DNA from: an uncultured Ruminococcus sp.
Lineage (GTDB): Bacteria; Bacillota; Clostridia; Oscillospirales; Acutalibacteraceae
Assembly: GCA_910585865.1 (NCBI GenBank)
Contig: CAJUGO010000013.1
Coordinates: 1-53,750, forward strand
Length of the DNA: 53,750 nt
Direction: 5' to 3'
In this document: piece after piece, positions 6,792 to 13,898 of the stretch
Layout: every line of letters begins with the position of its first letter
Position numbering within the stretch: position 1 is the first letter of the stretch
Notes under the pieces: generated by a model
Told to the model about the DNA's origin: nothing
What the model saw: only the letters and a program-made list of their open reading frames with translations
Databases searched by the model: none
Made by a program: the position numbers and the translations under genes

Positions 6792-6985
6792 AATTAAATC
6801 AATCTTTACCGCAATGTGCGGAGCGATTTCCTTCATATTTAAGTATGTTAAGGCTGTGCTCGATTGAGTATAGAATGTTAGCCGATTTTGGCTAATAAAA
6901 AAAATCATACCAAGTCTATATTTTGAGAAAATTAGACTTGATATTGATTTGATTCTGTATTCAATTAAACACAGCCTTTTTTATT
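6792..6985 (+). ncRNA. Candidate structured small RNA of the element (about 190 nt)
   Basis: Start is inferred from the promoter at 6757-6785. A 5' hairpin CCGCA-ATG-TGCGG lies near 6810-6821. An outer stem pairs 6850-6876 with 6952-6978: 27 positions with two C-A mismatches and three G-U pairs, so pairing is kept at RNA level. It encloses a TTAGCC/GGCTAA hairpin (6878-6895) and a CAAGTCTA/TAGACTTG hairpin (6911-6918 with 6933-6940, extended on both sides). The 3' arm CACAGCCTT runs into TTTTTATTTT, a factor-independent terminator. The C/U-rich TTTCCTTC at 6827-6834 is unpaired in this model and could pair with Shine-Dalgarno sites. I match it to no known RNA family. Confidence 0.72.
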
Positions 6986-7026
6986 TTCAAAATATCAAAC
7001 GTAAAAATTAACAAAGGAGCAAATGA

Positions 7027-7728
7027 ATGAAAGGAAAAACTCAAACGATTAACGACCTGATAGAGCCAACAAAAACAAAAGAATTAAAACAAAAAGATGT
7101 TAAATTCAGAACTTGTTGCAAAAGCTGCAAATTTAATGGCAGATGTTTGCTTGATGCAAACAGCCGAATGATTAAGAAAAGGTGTTACATTGACACAGTA
7201 GCAGAAAAGCTGAAAATCAAGCAAAAAACTGTTGTTAATCGTAGCAATAATTTCGTTAAGAAATATGGTATTGATTTTTCATTGATAGCAAGCGTAGATA
7301 AAGATTATTGGCTAAAAATGAGTAATAGACAAAGAATAACAGATATTAAATGCAATCTGGAACATTTCGCCAAACGCACAAATGCAACAGTAGCAAATGA
7401 AGATATAAAATTATTTCTTGCTGTGGCTAATTGTTTCTTTTCAGCCTGGCGAGACGATGAATACATACATTGTGCAAAATGTGGGAAATTGATTAAAAAC
7501 AGCAAACAGCGCAACAGGAAATATTGTAGCCTATGCAATAATAAACAAAAAACAATATACGAGGAAAAAATAAAATATTGTATTGATTGCGGTTGTAAAT
7601 TCGAGGCTTGGCATAATCGAGAAGTCAGATGTATAGACTGTCAAATCAAGGCTAACAAAACATCTGCAAGAGAACGAGCAAAACGATGCAGGGAAAGAAA
7701 GCGTAACGGTTTAGAAATCAAAAGTTAA
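7027..7728 (+). CDS. Multi-zinc-finger protein of unknown function
   Basis: A 233-residue basic protein with three cysteine clusters: CCKSCKFNGRCLL (about residues 31-43) with a later C, CAKCGKLIKNS...YCSLC (about 147-168), and CIDCGCKF...RCIDC (about 180-201). A helix-turn-helix-like stretch (VAEKLKIKQKTVVNRSNNFVKKYG) lies between the first two. The tail (TSARERAKRCRERKRNG) is strongly basic. The layout suggests a nucleic-acid-binding protein. AAAGGAG precedes the ATG. It follows the structured RNA by about 40 bases in the same direction, so the RNA terminator may affect its expression. No family recognised. Confidence 0.82.
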   Translation: MKGKTQTINDLIEPTKTKELKQKDVKFRTCCKSCKFNGRCLLDANSRMIKKRCYIDTVAEKLKIKQKTVVNRSNNFVKKYGIDFSLIASVDKDYWLKMSNRQRITDIKCNLEHFAKRTNATVANEDIKLFLAVANCFFSAWRDDEYIHCAKCGKLIKNSKQRNRKYCSLCNNKQKTIYEEKIKYCIDCGCKFEAWHNREVRCIDCQIKANKTSARERAKRCRERKRNGLEIKS

Positions 7729-7734
7729 AGACAT

Positions 7735-7770
7735 AAAGCCGTAAAAATGCCTATAATAAAGGCTTTTTAT
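7735..7770 (+). terminator. Terminator after the zinc-finger gene
   Basis: AAAGCC (7735-7740) pairs with GGCTTT (7761-7766), followed by TTAT. An alternative smaller hairpin GCCT/AGGC lies inside. The gene ends at 7728. Confidence 0.55.
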
Positions 7771-7789
7771 AAAACTCCTTTTATAGTAT

Positions 7790-7865
7790 AAGGAAGGGAG
7801 ATAGAGAAAACAAAAATAATCTCGCTCTAAAATCGGACATAAATTAAAATATATCTCCCTTCCTT
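7790..7865. repeat. Perfect 14-bp inverted repeat with a 48-base loop
   Basis: AAGGAAGGGAGATA (7790-7803) and TATCTCCCTTCCTT (7852-7865) are perfectly inverted, and TGTTTTTACC follows. The loop holds GAG/CTC pairing potential. It could be a second terminator or a short structured RNA; the 5' arm also contains a strong ribosome-site-like AGGAAGGGAG string that is sequestered when the stem forms. Confidence 0.6.
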
Positions 7866-7926
7866 TGTTTTTACCACGCATATAAACATAAATATATGTA
7901 TGGAATTTGAAAAAGGAGGACAATAT

Positions 7927-8106
7927 ATGAGTTTAATTGAAAGATGTCAAAAAATGCTTGATGAGTTAGGAATTCCAATTACTTCGTTTTGCCGAAAAGT
8001 AGGAATATCAGCATCATATTTTTATGCTTGTAAAAAAGGAACTCTTAACTTTTCAAAAGAAGTTGATGAACGTATTAACGATTATTTGACAAAGTACGGA
8101 TTTTAA
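7927..8106 (+). CDS. Small Cro-like HTH protein
   Basis: 59 residues from ATG at 7927, chosen because AAAGGAGG lies 8 bases upstream (an earlier ATG at 7900 lacks a site). It is a compact helix-turn-helix (RCQKMLDELGIPITSFCRKVGISASYFYACKKGTLNFSKEVDERI). It heads the run of replication-region genes 7927-10107 and may regulate them. Its position suggests a control protein for the Rep-like gene; this is inference. Confidence 0.8.
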   Translation: MSLIERCQKMLDELGIPITSFCRKVGISASYFYACKKGTLNFSKEVDERINDYLTKYGF

Positions 8107-8136
8107 CAAAACATCAAAATGAAAGGAATATCAAAA

Positions 8137-8997
8137 ATGCAAAACAGAGAAAATAATTTAATCAAAGTAAAAGAGGCTGCTGAACTTTTAATCAAAACTG
8201 AATTTGAAGATGCAGACAAAAACGATGCTCAATACAAATTGGCATTAAAAAAGGCAAAAGCAAGAATTTATAAAGCAATCAAAAAGCATCAGTTAGATAT
8301 ATTCGGTGAAACAACAATATTGCTCAATCGAAATCAAGTTGAAAATTTTAGAGATGGAAAAATAACTGCAAGAAGTATGTATTCCCCATTCGGAAATATG
8401 GAACTTGACTTCGATGAATCTGTTAAATTCATTGAAAGTTTTCACAATCCAAACAGCATTAAAGAACCGTTGAAATATAGAAGCCGATGCCAATATGGAG
8501 TAACTAACAAAGGAAGAGTGCTTGATTTAACATATCGCAGAGAATTAAGCCAAAATAAAGCTACTCACGACTATTTACAGGTGAATATAAGAGCCAACAA
8601 TAAATCATTTTCGGAAAGAACACACGTATTGGTTGCTTTTGTATGGTGCGAAAACGGAAAACTTAAAAATGAGGTACATCACATTGACGGAGACATTTTT
8701 AATAACAATGCTATCAATTTAATCTGGACGACACACCCTGAACATCTGAAAGCTCACAAATTGTTAGATGAGGCAAAAGTAAATAATGACTTCACGAAAT
8801 ACAATAACTATATTGATGAGATTCGTAAAGATAACAAATGGGAAGAAGAATACCGCTGTGTAGCCTTTGAAAAAGATAATGCTACAATCTTTGTTTGGAT
8901 TACTAAAAAGGCATATACTGATTACAAGAACGGTATTAGAACATTGGATGAGATATATTTTGATGAAATAAAATCTGAAAGGATAGTGAGAAAATGA
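8137..8997 (+). CDS. NUMOD4/HNH endonuclease
   Basis: 286 residues from ATG at 8137 (AAAGGA about 9 bases upstream; the earlier ATG at 8119 has no ribosome site). The central part (RCQYGVTNKGRVLDL ... DYLQVNIRANNK ... RTHVLVAFVW, about residues 112-176) matches the NUMOD4 pattern, followed by an HNH_3 site, EVHHIDGDIFNNNAINLIW, at about residues 181-199. Such proteins are sequence-specific nucleases of phages and mobile elements, including homing-type enzymes. The N-terminal 110 residues are helical and unassigned, and a C-terminal 60-residue domain follows. It overlaps the next gene by ATGA, so it is translated with the replication genes. Confidence 0.87.
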   Translation: MQNRENNLIKVKEAAELLIKTEFEDADKNDAQYKLALKKAKARIYKAIKKHQLDIFGETTILLNRNQVENFRDGKITARSMYSPFGNMELDFDESVKFIESFHNPNSIKEPLKYRSRCQYGVTNKGRVLDLTYRRELSQNKATHDYLQVNIRANNKSFSERTHVLVAFVWCENGKLKNEVHHIDGDIFNNNAINLIWTTHPEHLKAHKLLDEAKVNNDFTKYNNYIDEIRKDNKWEEEYRCVAFEKDNATIFVWITKKAYTDYKNGIRTLDEIYFDEIKSERIVRK

Positions 8998-9200
8998 CCA
9001 ACAGAGAAACAAGTTTAATAACTATTTACAGCCAGCGTCTGGCTGGCTATTTAATGCTGCACGGCTTTGTTTTGATACGATTACTGGCAAACGAAACAGA
9101 TAATCGTAACCGTTTTTTATTCGCAAATACACCGGCATTAAAAGACTGTATTGATAAATGGCAAATTCATAAATTGGAAGGAATAAAAAATATTGAGTAA
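8994..9200 (+). CDS. DUF5659-like small protein
   Basis: 68 residues; the start overlaps the HNH stop codon (ATGA) and its end overlaps the Rep-like gene. The sequence TSLITIYSQRLAGYLMLHGFVLIRLLANE ... FLFANTPALKDCIDKW fits my recollection of the DUF5659 family (SxRLAGYLMxxGFVL, then FxFxxxxxLxxxIxxY), found in phages and integrative elements next to replication genes. Function unknown. Confidence 0.75.
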   Translation: MTNRETSLITIYSQRLAGYLMLHGFVLIRLLANETDNRNRFLFANTPALKDCIDKWQIHKLEGIKNIE

Positions 9201-10107
9201 AATGCAAGGATATGATTATTTTACAGATGATTCTGGAAGTACAAAGGCAGTACAAGTAGCTACCGGAGAGGTTACAGATACAGTATGGATGTGTTTGCCT
9301 ATTGGAACACAAATTCGGACACCTGAGGAAATAGTTGCACAAGCTGAATATTTGAAATTAAAAGAACGAAACGAATTAAGGCGATTATCTAATAAAGATT
9401 TAGGAAAATTCTTCTTTGTTTCAAATGAGGAGGATTTCAACGATTTACTTCCTCAAACCGTTACAAGACTAATATACCTAAATACATATACTCATTTTGG
9501 CGATAACAAGTTAATGCTAACGGAACGTACACCGATGAAAAGAAAAGATTTAGCCAAAATCCTTGGTGTATCAAAAGCTGTAATAACAAAGTTTTGGAAA
9601 GAAGTCAGTCCAAAATACATACAGGAACAAGATGACGGATTGATATTTACAAATACAGATATATTCATTAAGAGAAAGCTAAACCAACGAGGAAAATATA
9701 ATCCATATCAAAAGTTTTATATTAACGGTATAAGAACATTATATAAGGCTACTAACATATCAAATCATAAACATTTAGGTTACATATTTAAAATGCTGCC
9801 ATTTATAAATCTTGAATATAATGTGCTATGTAAAAATCCAACGGAAAAGGATTTAGATAAAATTGAACTTCTCTCATTGGCTGAATTTTGCGACATCATA
9901 GGTTATAATATTTCTCAACTTAATAGATTACTCAACATATACAAAAGCATAAAATTTAATGTTAATGGTAAACAAGAAATTTTTTGTGCATTTGCTTATA
10001 GTGGATTAAACCGCAAAACTTCAAGAATATTTGTTAATCCACATATCTTATATAACGGTACTAATTATAACAGAGTTAAAGTGTTAGGAGCATTTTGTCA
10101 AGAGTGA
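9193..10107 (+). CDS. Putative replication initiator-like winged-helix protein
   Basis: A 304-residue protein started at TTG 9193 with GGAAGGA 9 bases upstream. Residues about 85-135 (LIYLNTYTHFGDNKLMLTERTPMKRKDLAKILGVSKAVITKFWKEV) form a winged-helix/HTH domain; the middle (YINGIRTLYKATNISNHKHLGYIFKMLPFINLEYNVLCKNP) and end (LSLAEFCDIIGYNISQLNRLLNIYKSIKF) follow a pattern I associate with phage and plasmid replication or Rep-like regulatory proteins. Directly downstream come an 18-bp direct repeat, a strong terminator and a large palindrome-rich stretch. That context supports a role in autonomous replication of the excised element. The enzyme class is not proven by any catalytic motif. Confidence 0.7.
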   Translation: MSKMQGYDYFTDDSGSTKAVQVATGEVTDTVWMCLPIGTQIRTPEEIVAQAEYLKLKERNELRRLSNKDLGKFFFVSNEEDFNDLLPQTVTRLIYLNTYTHFGDNKLMLTERTPMKRKDLAKILGVSKAVITKFWKEVSPKYIQEQDDGLIFTNTDIFIKRKLNQRGKYNPYQKFYINGIRTLYKATNISNHKHLGYIFKMLPFINLEYNVLCKNPTEKDLDKIELLSLAEFCDIIGYNISQLNRLLNIYKSIKFNVNGKQEIFCAFAYSGLNRKTSRIFVNPHILYNGTNYNRVKVLGAFCQE

Positions 10108-10111
10108 TTTT

Positions 10112-10244
10112 CTCGACATTTTGTAAACGCTATGTTTCTGCTGATTTTTGGCAAAATCGGAAGAACAACTACTCAATTATTGGGTGTTTGCACATTGAAA
10201 TATGGCTTTTTTACTGTAAAATAAGCTCGACATTTTGTAAACGT
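10112..10244. repeat. Iteron-like 18-bp direct repeats after the Rep-like gene
   Basis: CTCGACATTTTGTAAACG occurs at 10112-10129 and 10227-10244, exactly identical, 115 bp apart. A partial copy (CATTTTGTCAAGAG) overlaps the end of the Rep-like gene near 10091. A small hairpin around TGATTTTTGGCAAAATCG lies between them. The position suggests initiator binding sites. No convincing gene occupies 10108-10866. Confidence 0.65.
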
Positions 10245-10248
10245 AAGA

Positions 10249-10293
10249 AAATGCCTGAAAGCCTTATAAATACTGGCTTTTCGGGCATTTTTT
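10249..10293 (+). terminator. Strong terminator of the replication operon
   Basis: AAAATGCCTGAAAGCC pairs with GGCTTTTCGGGCATTTT (10249-10264 and 10275-10291, one bulge and one mismatch), followed by TT. It ends the long rightward transcript that begins near 7927. Confidence 0.9.
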
Positions 10294-10360
10294 GAATGAT
10301 AAGTTATCTATTCTATGTATGTTTAGTTTCAAAAGAAAAATATAAAAAATAGTAGTATTT

Positions 10361-10651
10361 ATCTTCAATTCTTTTTTAAGATTCATTTTAAAAATCAACA
10401 AATAAAAGAATTGGAGATAAGACAGCCTGTCAGGGCTAATGAAGTCATTTATATCTACACTATATAAAATTAAGAATAGTATTGATTTTAGTATATAGAT
10501 TTGACTATTCTTAATCTATATACAATTCCTTATTTAATACGATTCTTAATATATTATATATAGTATTAAATTAAATAAGTAATTGTACGATAACCCTATT
10601 CACTTTCTCCCGTTGGTTAATCGTAAAATAATAATGTAAATAGGCTTATCG
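10361..10651. other. Palindrome-rich AT stretch, candidate replication or transfer origin
   Basis: Five long inverted repeats occur in 290 bases. (1) 10361-10375 with 10404-10418 (14 of 15). (2) ATTAAGAATAGT 10469-10480 with 10504-10515, perfect 12 bp. (3) GTATATAG 10491-10498 with 10516-10523, interleaved with (2). (4) 10521-10540 with 10563-10587, about 20 paired bases with a 5-base insert. (5) CGATAACCCTATT 10588-10600 with 10639-10651 (12 of 13). A tandem TTTTCGGTG pair follows near 10728-10746. No gene fits here. The set lies just downstream of the Rep-like gene and looks like an origin of the excised element, although an RNA-level role is also possible. Confidence 0.55.
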
Positions 10652-10866
10652 AATAAAGCTATGTAATACAATTATGGAATTGACAAATTAAGAATTGTCT
10701 TTACTGATACGCCGTATATGATTGTTTTCGGTGATTTTCGGTGGGATGTATTAGATACCATTATTTGAGGATTTATTGTCTCAATTTTTCGGAGTCGGAG
10801 AAAAATATTTTCGTTGACAGAGAGAAAACATAATTAAAACACCCTATTTTTAGCAAAGGAGGACGA

Positions 10867-11139
10867 ATGTATAACTACACAAATAAATTATTATACAGTG
10901 CTAAAAGTCGCAACAAGCGAAAAGATGGCAAGTTAAGATACTACATATGCCGTGAATTTGACGGTGAAAATCTGTTTGTTGAAAAAATTAAAAGCCCACC
11001 TGCCGATATGGCTATTTCAAATTCTGGCAGAGAGCAATTTCAGTGGTATATTCACAATTTGGATATTCTTGCAGAAAAATATAAAATCATAATGGTAAAG
11101 AATAAACCTGATAGTGAGGGTAACAGAGATGGAAATTGA
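10867..11139 (+). CDS. Unknown small protein, first of a five-gene overlapping cluster
   Basis: 90 residues after a strong AAAGGAGG site. The N-terminus is basic (YTNKLLYSAKSRNKRKDGKLRYYICREFDG), then FVEKIKSPPADMAISNSGREQF. It overlaps the next gene by 11 bases. The cluster 10867-12276 is translated as a chain of overlapping frames, so the products probably act together. I recognise no domain. Confidence 0.75.
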   Translation: MYNYTNKLLYSAKSRNKRKDGKLRYYICREFDGENLFVEKIKSPPADMAISNSGREQFQWYIHNLDILAEKYKIIMVKNKPDSEGNRDGN

Positions 11140-11494
11140 GCAAGGATTTTATGTAAAACAGCACATTGAAAATCTGAATTATGATAATTACTATTTGGTT
11201 TTAGAAATTGAGAATAAGCATATTAAAGCTGCAAAACACCGTGGAACTCCAGTAGATTCCGTTATTCTCGATTATGAGGAATTAACTGATGCAGGATATA
11301 CAATCGAGTTATTGAGCGAAAAATATGTCGATTGCATTACAAAATATGGTACATATTTGAAAAATGGAATACCGTCATCATACCCGATAGCTATACAGTA
11401 TAGGTGGAGCGATAAAGAATATACTATCCAATTAAGGCAAAAATACTGGAATGGCTCAAAATGGGATGAAATTCCTGAAGGGTTTTACGTATGA
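11129..11494 (+). CDS. Unknown acidic small protein in the overlapping cluster
   Basis: 121 residues from ATG 11129 (GAGGG 8 bases upstream; a GTG at 11114 is the alternative start). The sequence has short beta-strand-like pieces (GFYVKQHIENLNYDNYYLVLEI, YPIAIQYRWSDKEYTIQLRQKYWNG). It overlaps the preceding gene by 11 bases and the next by ATGA. No family recognised. Confidence 0.75.
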   Translation: MEIEQGFYVKQHIENLNYDNYYLVLEIENKHIKAAKHRGTPVDSVILDYEELTDAGYTIELLSEKYVDCITKYGTYLKNGIPSSYPIAIQYRWSDKEYTIQLRQKYWNGSKWDEIPEGFYV

Positions 11495-11817
11495 AACCTG
11501 AAACCAAAAAGATAAAAGAGTTAGACAGGCAGGAAAGAGAAAAAATCATTCAAGAAGCAAGAAAAATTGCATATGATTTCAAACGGTGGGGATTTAAGAT
11601 TGATATATTTCCGATGCATCCACATACTGGATGGGCAAAAATGACACCCGAGCAAGTATATACACCCGAAATATACAATTTATACTTTAATGATGAGTGC
11701 GTTGCAAAGGATATGTATATTACAAATTTAAGGAAAGCTCATCTTTCAGCAAAACGGTATAGACACGACCACGGAGTAAAAAAATTAAGAGAAAATATTA
11801 AGGACATATTAAAATGA
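11491..11817 (+). CDS. Unknown basic small protein in the overlapping cluster
   Basis: 108 residues, starting by ATGA overlap with the previous gene. Two helical charged ends flank a central PMHPHTGWAKMTPEQVYTPE segment rich in His and Pro. The C-terminus is basic (HLSAKRYRHDHGVKKLRENIKDILK), compatible with nucleic-acid contact. No known domain seen. Confidence 0.75.
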   Translation: MKPETKKIKELDRQEREKIIQEARKIAYDFKRWGFKIDIFPMHPHTGWAKMTPEQVYTPEIYNLYFNDECVAKDMYITNLRKAHLSAKRYRHDHGVKKLRENIKDILK

Positions 11818-12071
11818 TAAATAAAGATAAGATTAAATATAACGAACCAATTTACTATATGCCCACATACGGCGGAACGATTAAAATATCCGTTATAAAG
11901 GCAAAAAACGACAATCTGATGTTGGTTAAGCAATATTCAAAGAAAAAGGATTTTAATGCTTTTGTTACGCCGATAGAGCATATATACAATAAGCCTGAAC
12001 ACGCACAGCGTGGAAACCGTGAATGGGAACATTATATGCGACATCGAAAAAGCTATAAAAAGAGTAAATAA
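11814..12071 (+). CDS. Unknown small protein in the overlapping cluster
   Basis: 85 residues, ATGA overlap with the previous gene. Beta-rich first half (PIYYMPTYGGTIKISVIKAKNDNLMLVKQY) and a basic tail (RHRKSYKKSK). Overlapped at its 3' end by a further frame in another phase at 12010. No family recognised. Confidence 0.72.
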   Translation: MINKDKIKYNEPIYYMPTYGGTIKISVIKAKNDNLMLVKQYSKKKDFNAFVTPIEHIYNKPEHAQRGNREWEHYMRHRKSYKKSK

Positions 12072-12276
12072 AACAGAGATTTTATTGCGTGAAAAAGTTC
12101 TTGATGAAAAAGAAAAACAGCTTGATGAAACAATACAAGAATATCGAAAGCTAATTTCAGAAGTTAAAGACTTAAAACAAAAATATTTAGATGCTGTAAA
12201 AGGTGTTAATGAGATTAAATCCAAATATGAGAAAGAAATGGAAACGCAATTACAGCGGATTAGAAAACAAAAATAA
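12010..12276 (+). CDS. Coiled-coil small protein, start uncertain
   Basis: The frame reads from GTG 12010 to 12276, 88 residues; a GTG at 12019 or TTG at 12085 are alternatives and none has a clear ribosome site, so translational coupling is likely. Residues about 22-85 are a continuous charged helix (LLREKVLDEKEKQLDETIQE, then KYEKEMETQLQRIRKQK) typical of a coiled coil. It is the last gene before a terminator at 12287. Confidence 0.6.
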   Translation: METVNGNIICDIEKAIKRVNKTEILLREKVLDEKEKQLDETIQEYRKLISEVKDLKQKYLDAVKGVNEIKSKYEKEMETQLQRIRKQK

Positions 12277-12286
12277 AAATTCAAAA

Positions 12287-12325
12287 GAAGCTGTCTTACT
12301 TTTATAGTAGGGCGGCTTCCTTTAA
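12287..12325 (+). terminator. Terminator of the overlapping cluster
   Basis: GAAGCTGTCTTAC pairs with GTAGGGCGGCTTC (12287-12299 and 12307-12319) using three G-U pairs, followed by CTTTAATT. Confidence 0.8.
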
Positions 12326-12344
12326 TTAGAATGGAGACTATAAT

Positions 12345-12539
12345 ATGACAAATGAAATGTTTAGAGAATATCCGGATGTATTGACACCGGGAGATTTGCA
12401 GAAAATGTTGCACATAGGCAGAAATGCAGTATATAAAATTCTAAATGAAAAACTTATTGATACAATTAAAATCGGTAAAAAATACATAATACCAAAAGTT
12501 AATGTAATTAAATATTTGACCGCTGCCAACGAATGTTAA
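12345..12539 (+). CDS. xis: Excisionase-like helix-turn-helix protein
   Basis: 64 residues after GGAG. DVLTPGDLQKMLHIGRNAVY then KILNEKLIDTIKIGKKYIIP is the MerR-like winged HTH of the excisionase/HTH_17 family: a recognition helix followed by a wing that reads the DNA. It sits immediately upstream of the integrase gene, the usual position for the directionality factor that biases a tyrosine integrase toward excision. The gene symbol marks role by family and position. Confidence 0.85.
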   Translation: MTNEMFREYPDVLTPGDLQKMLHIGRNAVYKILNEKLIDTIKIGKKYIIPKVNVIKYLTAANEC

Positions 12540-12569
12540 AGAAACAGTATTTATTATGTCGGCTAAATC

Positions 12570-12578
12570 TGCTATAAT
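12570..12578 (+). promoter_or_regulatory. Extended -10 promoter of the integrase gene
   Basis: TGCTATAAT at 12570-12578 is an extended -10 element, with only a weak -35 (TTTATT) 17 bp upstream. It would let the integrase be made separately from the excisionase. Confidence 0.55.
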
Positions 12579-12620
12579 AAATGCGGATATAGCTGGCTGT
12601 TAGGAAAGGAGTAGAAAATT

Positions 12621-13796
12621 TTGAAGAAAAAGCGAAATGTAACAGGCAGCATTCAAATCAAAAACGGTAAATGGTGGGTAGTTGTCAATCTCTATGATGA
12701 GAACGGAAAGCGAAAGCCAAAATGGATTGATACAAAGTTATCCGAAAGAGGAAATAAGCGTAAGGCTGAAAAATTGTTATCTGACTATTTGGCAGAATAC
12801 AATAAAATGAATATTCCATATTCTAAACTGACAGTTGCAGATTATTTTGTACAATGGCTTGATGATATTAAATTAGAAGTAAAAACAAATACATATCGTT
12901 CTTATTTTGGAAATATGACAAATCACATTATACCTTATTTCAAACAAAACAAAATACAGTTGCAGGAATTAACACCGTTTGATTTAGAGGAATATTACAA
13001 GCTCAAATTGCAACCAAACAGCAAAATCAATTCAGATGAAGCATTATCTGCAACAACAATCAAACATCATCACCAGAATATCAGTAAGGCATTAGCAGAT
13101 GCAGTAAGAAAAGGTTTAATTATGGCTAACCCTGCTGCAAGTGCAAAAACACCTAAATCAGAAAAATTTAAGGGCGAATTTCTTAATCAAAAACAAGTAA
13201 ATGAAATGCTTGTATTGTTTAGAGGCTCTGTAATTGAATTACCTGTGTTTCTGTGTTCCGTTTATGGTTTTCGCAGAAGTGAAGTTTTAGGCTTGAAATG
13301 GCGTAATATAGACTTTGACAGCAAATCTATAACCATAGCTGAAACTTTGCAGCAAAGCATAGGTGGAAATTACACTGATACGCCAAAAACCGAAAGCAGT
13401 TACAGAACATTGCCGATGACAAATGAAGTCTATACTGCTTTAATTACAGCAAAAAGCTTTCAGGATGAAAGAAAGTATTTGATGGGTAACTACTATGTAC
13501 AAAATGATTATGTTTGCACCTGGCAGAATGGAGCTGTAATATCTCCAAATTACCTTACAAGAACTTTTAAGAGCATTATAAGCAAAAGCAATTTGCCGCA
13601 AATTAGATTACACGATTTAAGGCATAGTGCAGCAAGTAATTTGTTAGATATGGGATTTTCGGTTGTGCAAGTAGCAGATTGGCTCGGTCATAGCAGTTCA
13701 GCAACAACATTAAATTTTTATGCTCACGCTGAAAAACGTTCAAAAATGGATATTGCAAACGCTCTTGAGTCCGCATTTCAAAATACAAAGTGTTAG
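12621..13796 (+). CDS. int: Tyrosine site-specific integrase of the element
   Basis: 391 residues from TTG 12621, with GGAAAGGAG upstream. Residues 1-60 are a beta-stranded arm-binding domain (GSIQIKNGKWWVVVNLYDENGKRKPKWI), residues about 70-170 the SAM-like core-binding domain, and residues about 185-385 the catalytic domain. The active-site set is complete: Arg218 (GFRRSE), Lys256, His331 and Arg334 (HDLRHS), His357 (WLGHSS), Tyr367 (NFYAH). This is the Tn916/phage-integrase type. It points toward the tRNA-Trp target and the attR copy lies about 100 bases after its stop, as in tRNA-targeting elements. Length is normal, so it should be active. Confidence 0.97.
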   Translation: MKKKRNVTGSIQIKNGKWWVVVNLYDENGKRKPKWIDTKLSERGNKRKAEKLLSDYLAEYNKMNIPYSKLTVADYFVQWLDDIKLEVKTNTYRSYFGNMTNHIIPYFKQNKIQLQELTPFDLEEYYKLKLQPNSKINSDEALSATTIKHHHQNISKALADAVRKGLIMANPAASAKTPKSEKFKGEFLNQKQVNEMLVLFRGSVIELPVFLCSVYGFRRSEVLGLKWRNIDFDSKSITIAETLQQSIGGNYTDTPKTESSYRTLPMTNEVYTALITAKSFQDERKYLMGNYYVQNDYVCTWQNGAVISPNYLTRTFKSIISKSNLPQIRLHDLRHSAASNLLDMGFSVVQVADWLGHSSSATTLNFYAHAEKRSKMDIANALESAFQNTKC

Positions 13797-13799
13797 ATA

Positions 13800-13832
13800 A
13801 GTGTAGATGAAGCCCTAAAAAAGTGTAGATGA
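13800..13832. repeat. Right-end integrase arm-type repeats
   Basis: AGTGTAGATGA at 13800-13810 and 13822-13832, in the same orientation as the three copies at 656-698 near the left end. Only a few bases follow the integrase stop before the first copy. Confidence 0.72.
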
Positions 13833-13844
13833 TAGATGTTTCTG

Positions 13845-13888
13845 CAAAAAGAAAAATCCCTGAAAACGGCTTATTTAAGCCATTTTCA
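13845..13888 (-). terminator. Element-supplied terminator for tRNA-Trp
   Basis: On the minus strand TGAAAATGGCTTA pairs with TAAGCCGTTTTCA (one mismatch), followed by GGGATTTTTCTTTTT. It lies 12 bases after the tRNA 3' end and replaces the original terminator now left at 451-474. Confidence 0.82.
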
Positions 13889-13898
13889 AGGACTTGTG

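Noticed and set aside
10095..10295. Open frame of 66 codons after the Rep-like gene
   Set aside because: It is made of the two 18-bp repeats and runs into the terminator hairpin; no ribosome site and no protein-like composition.
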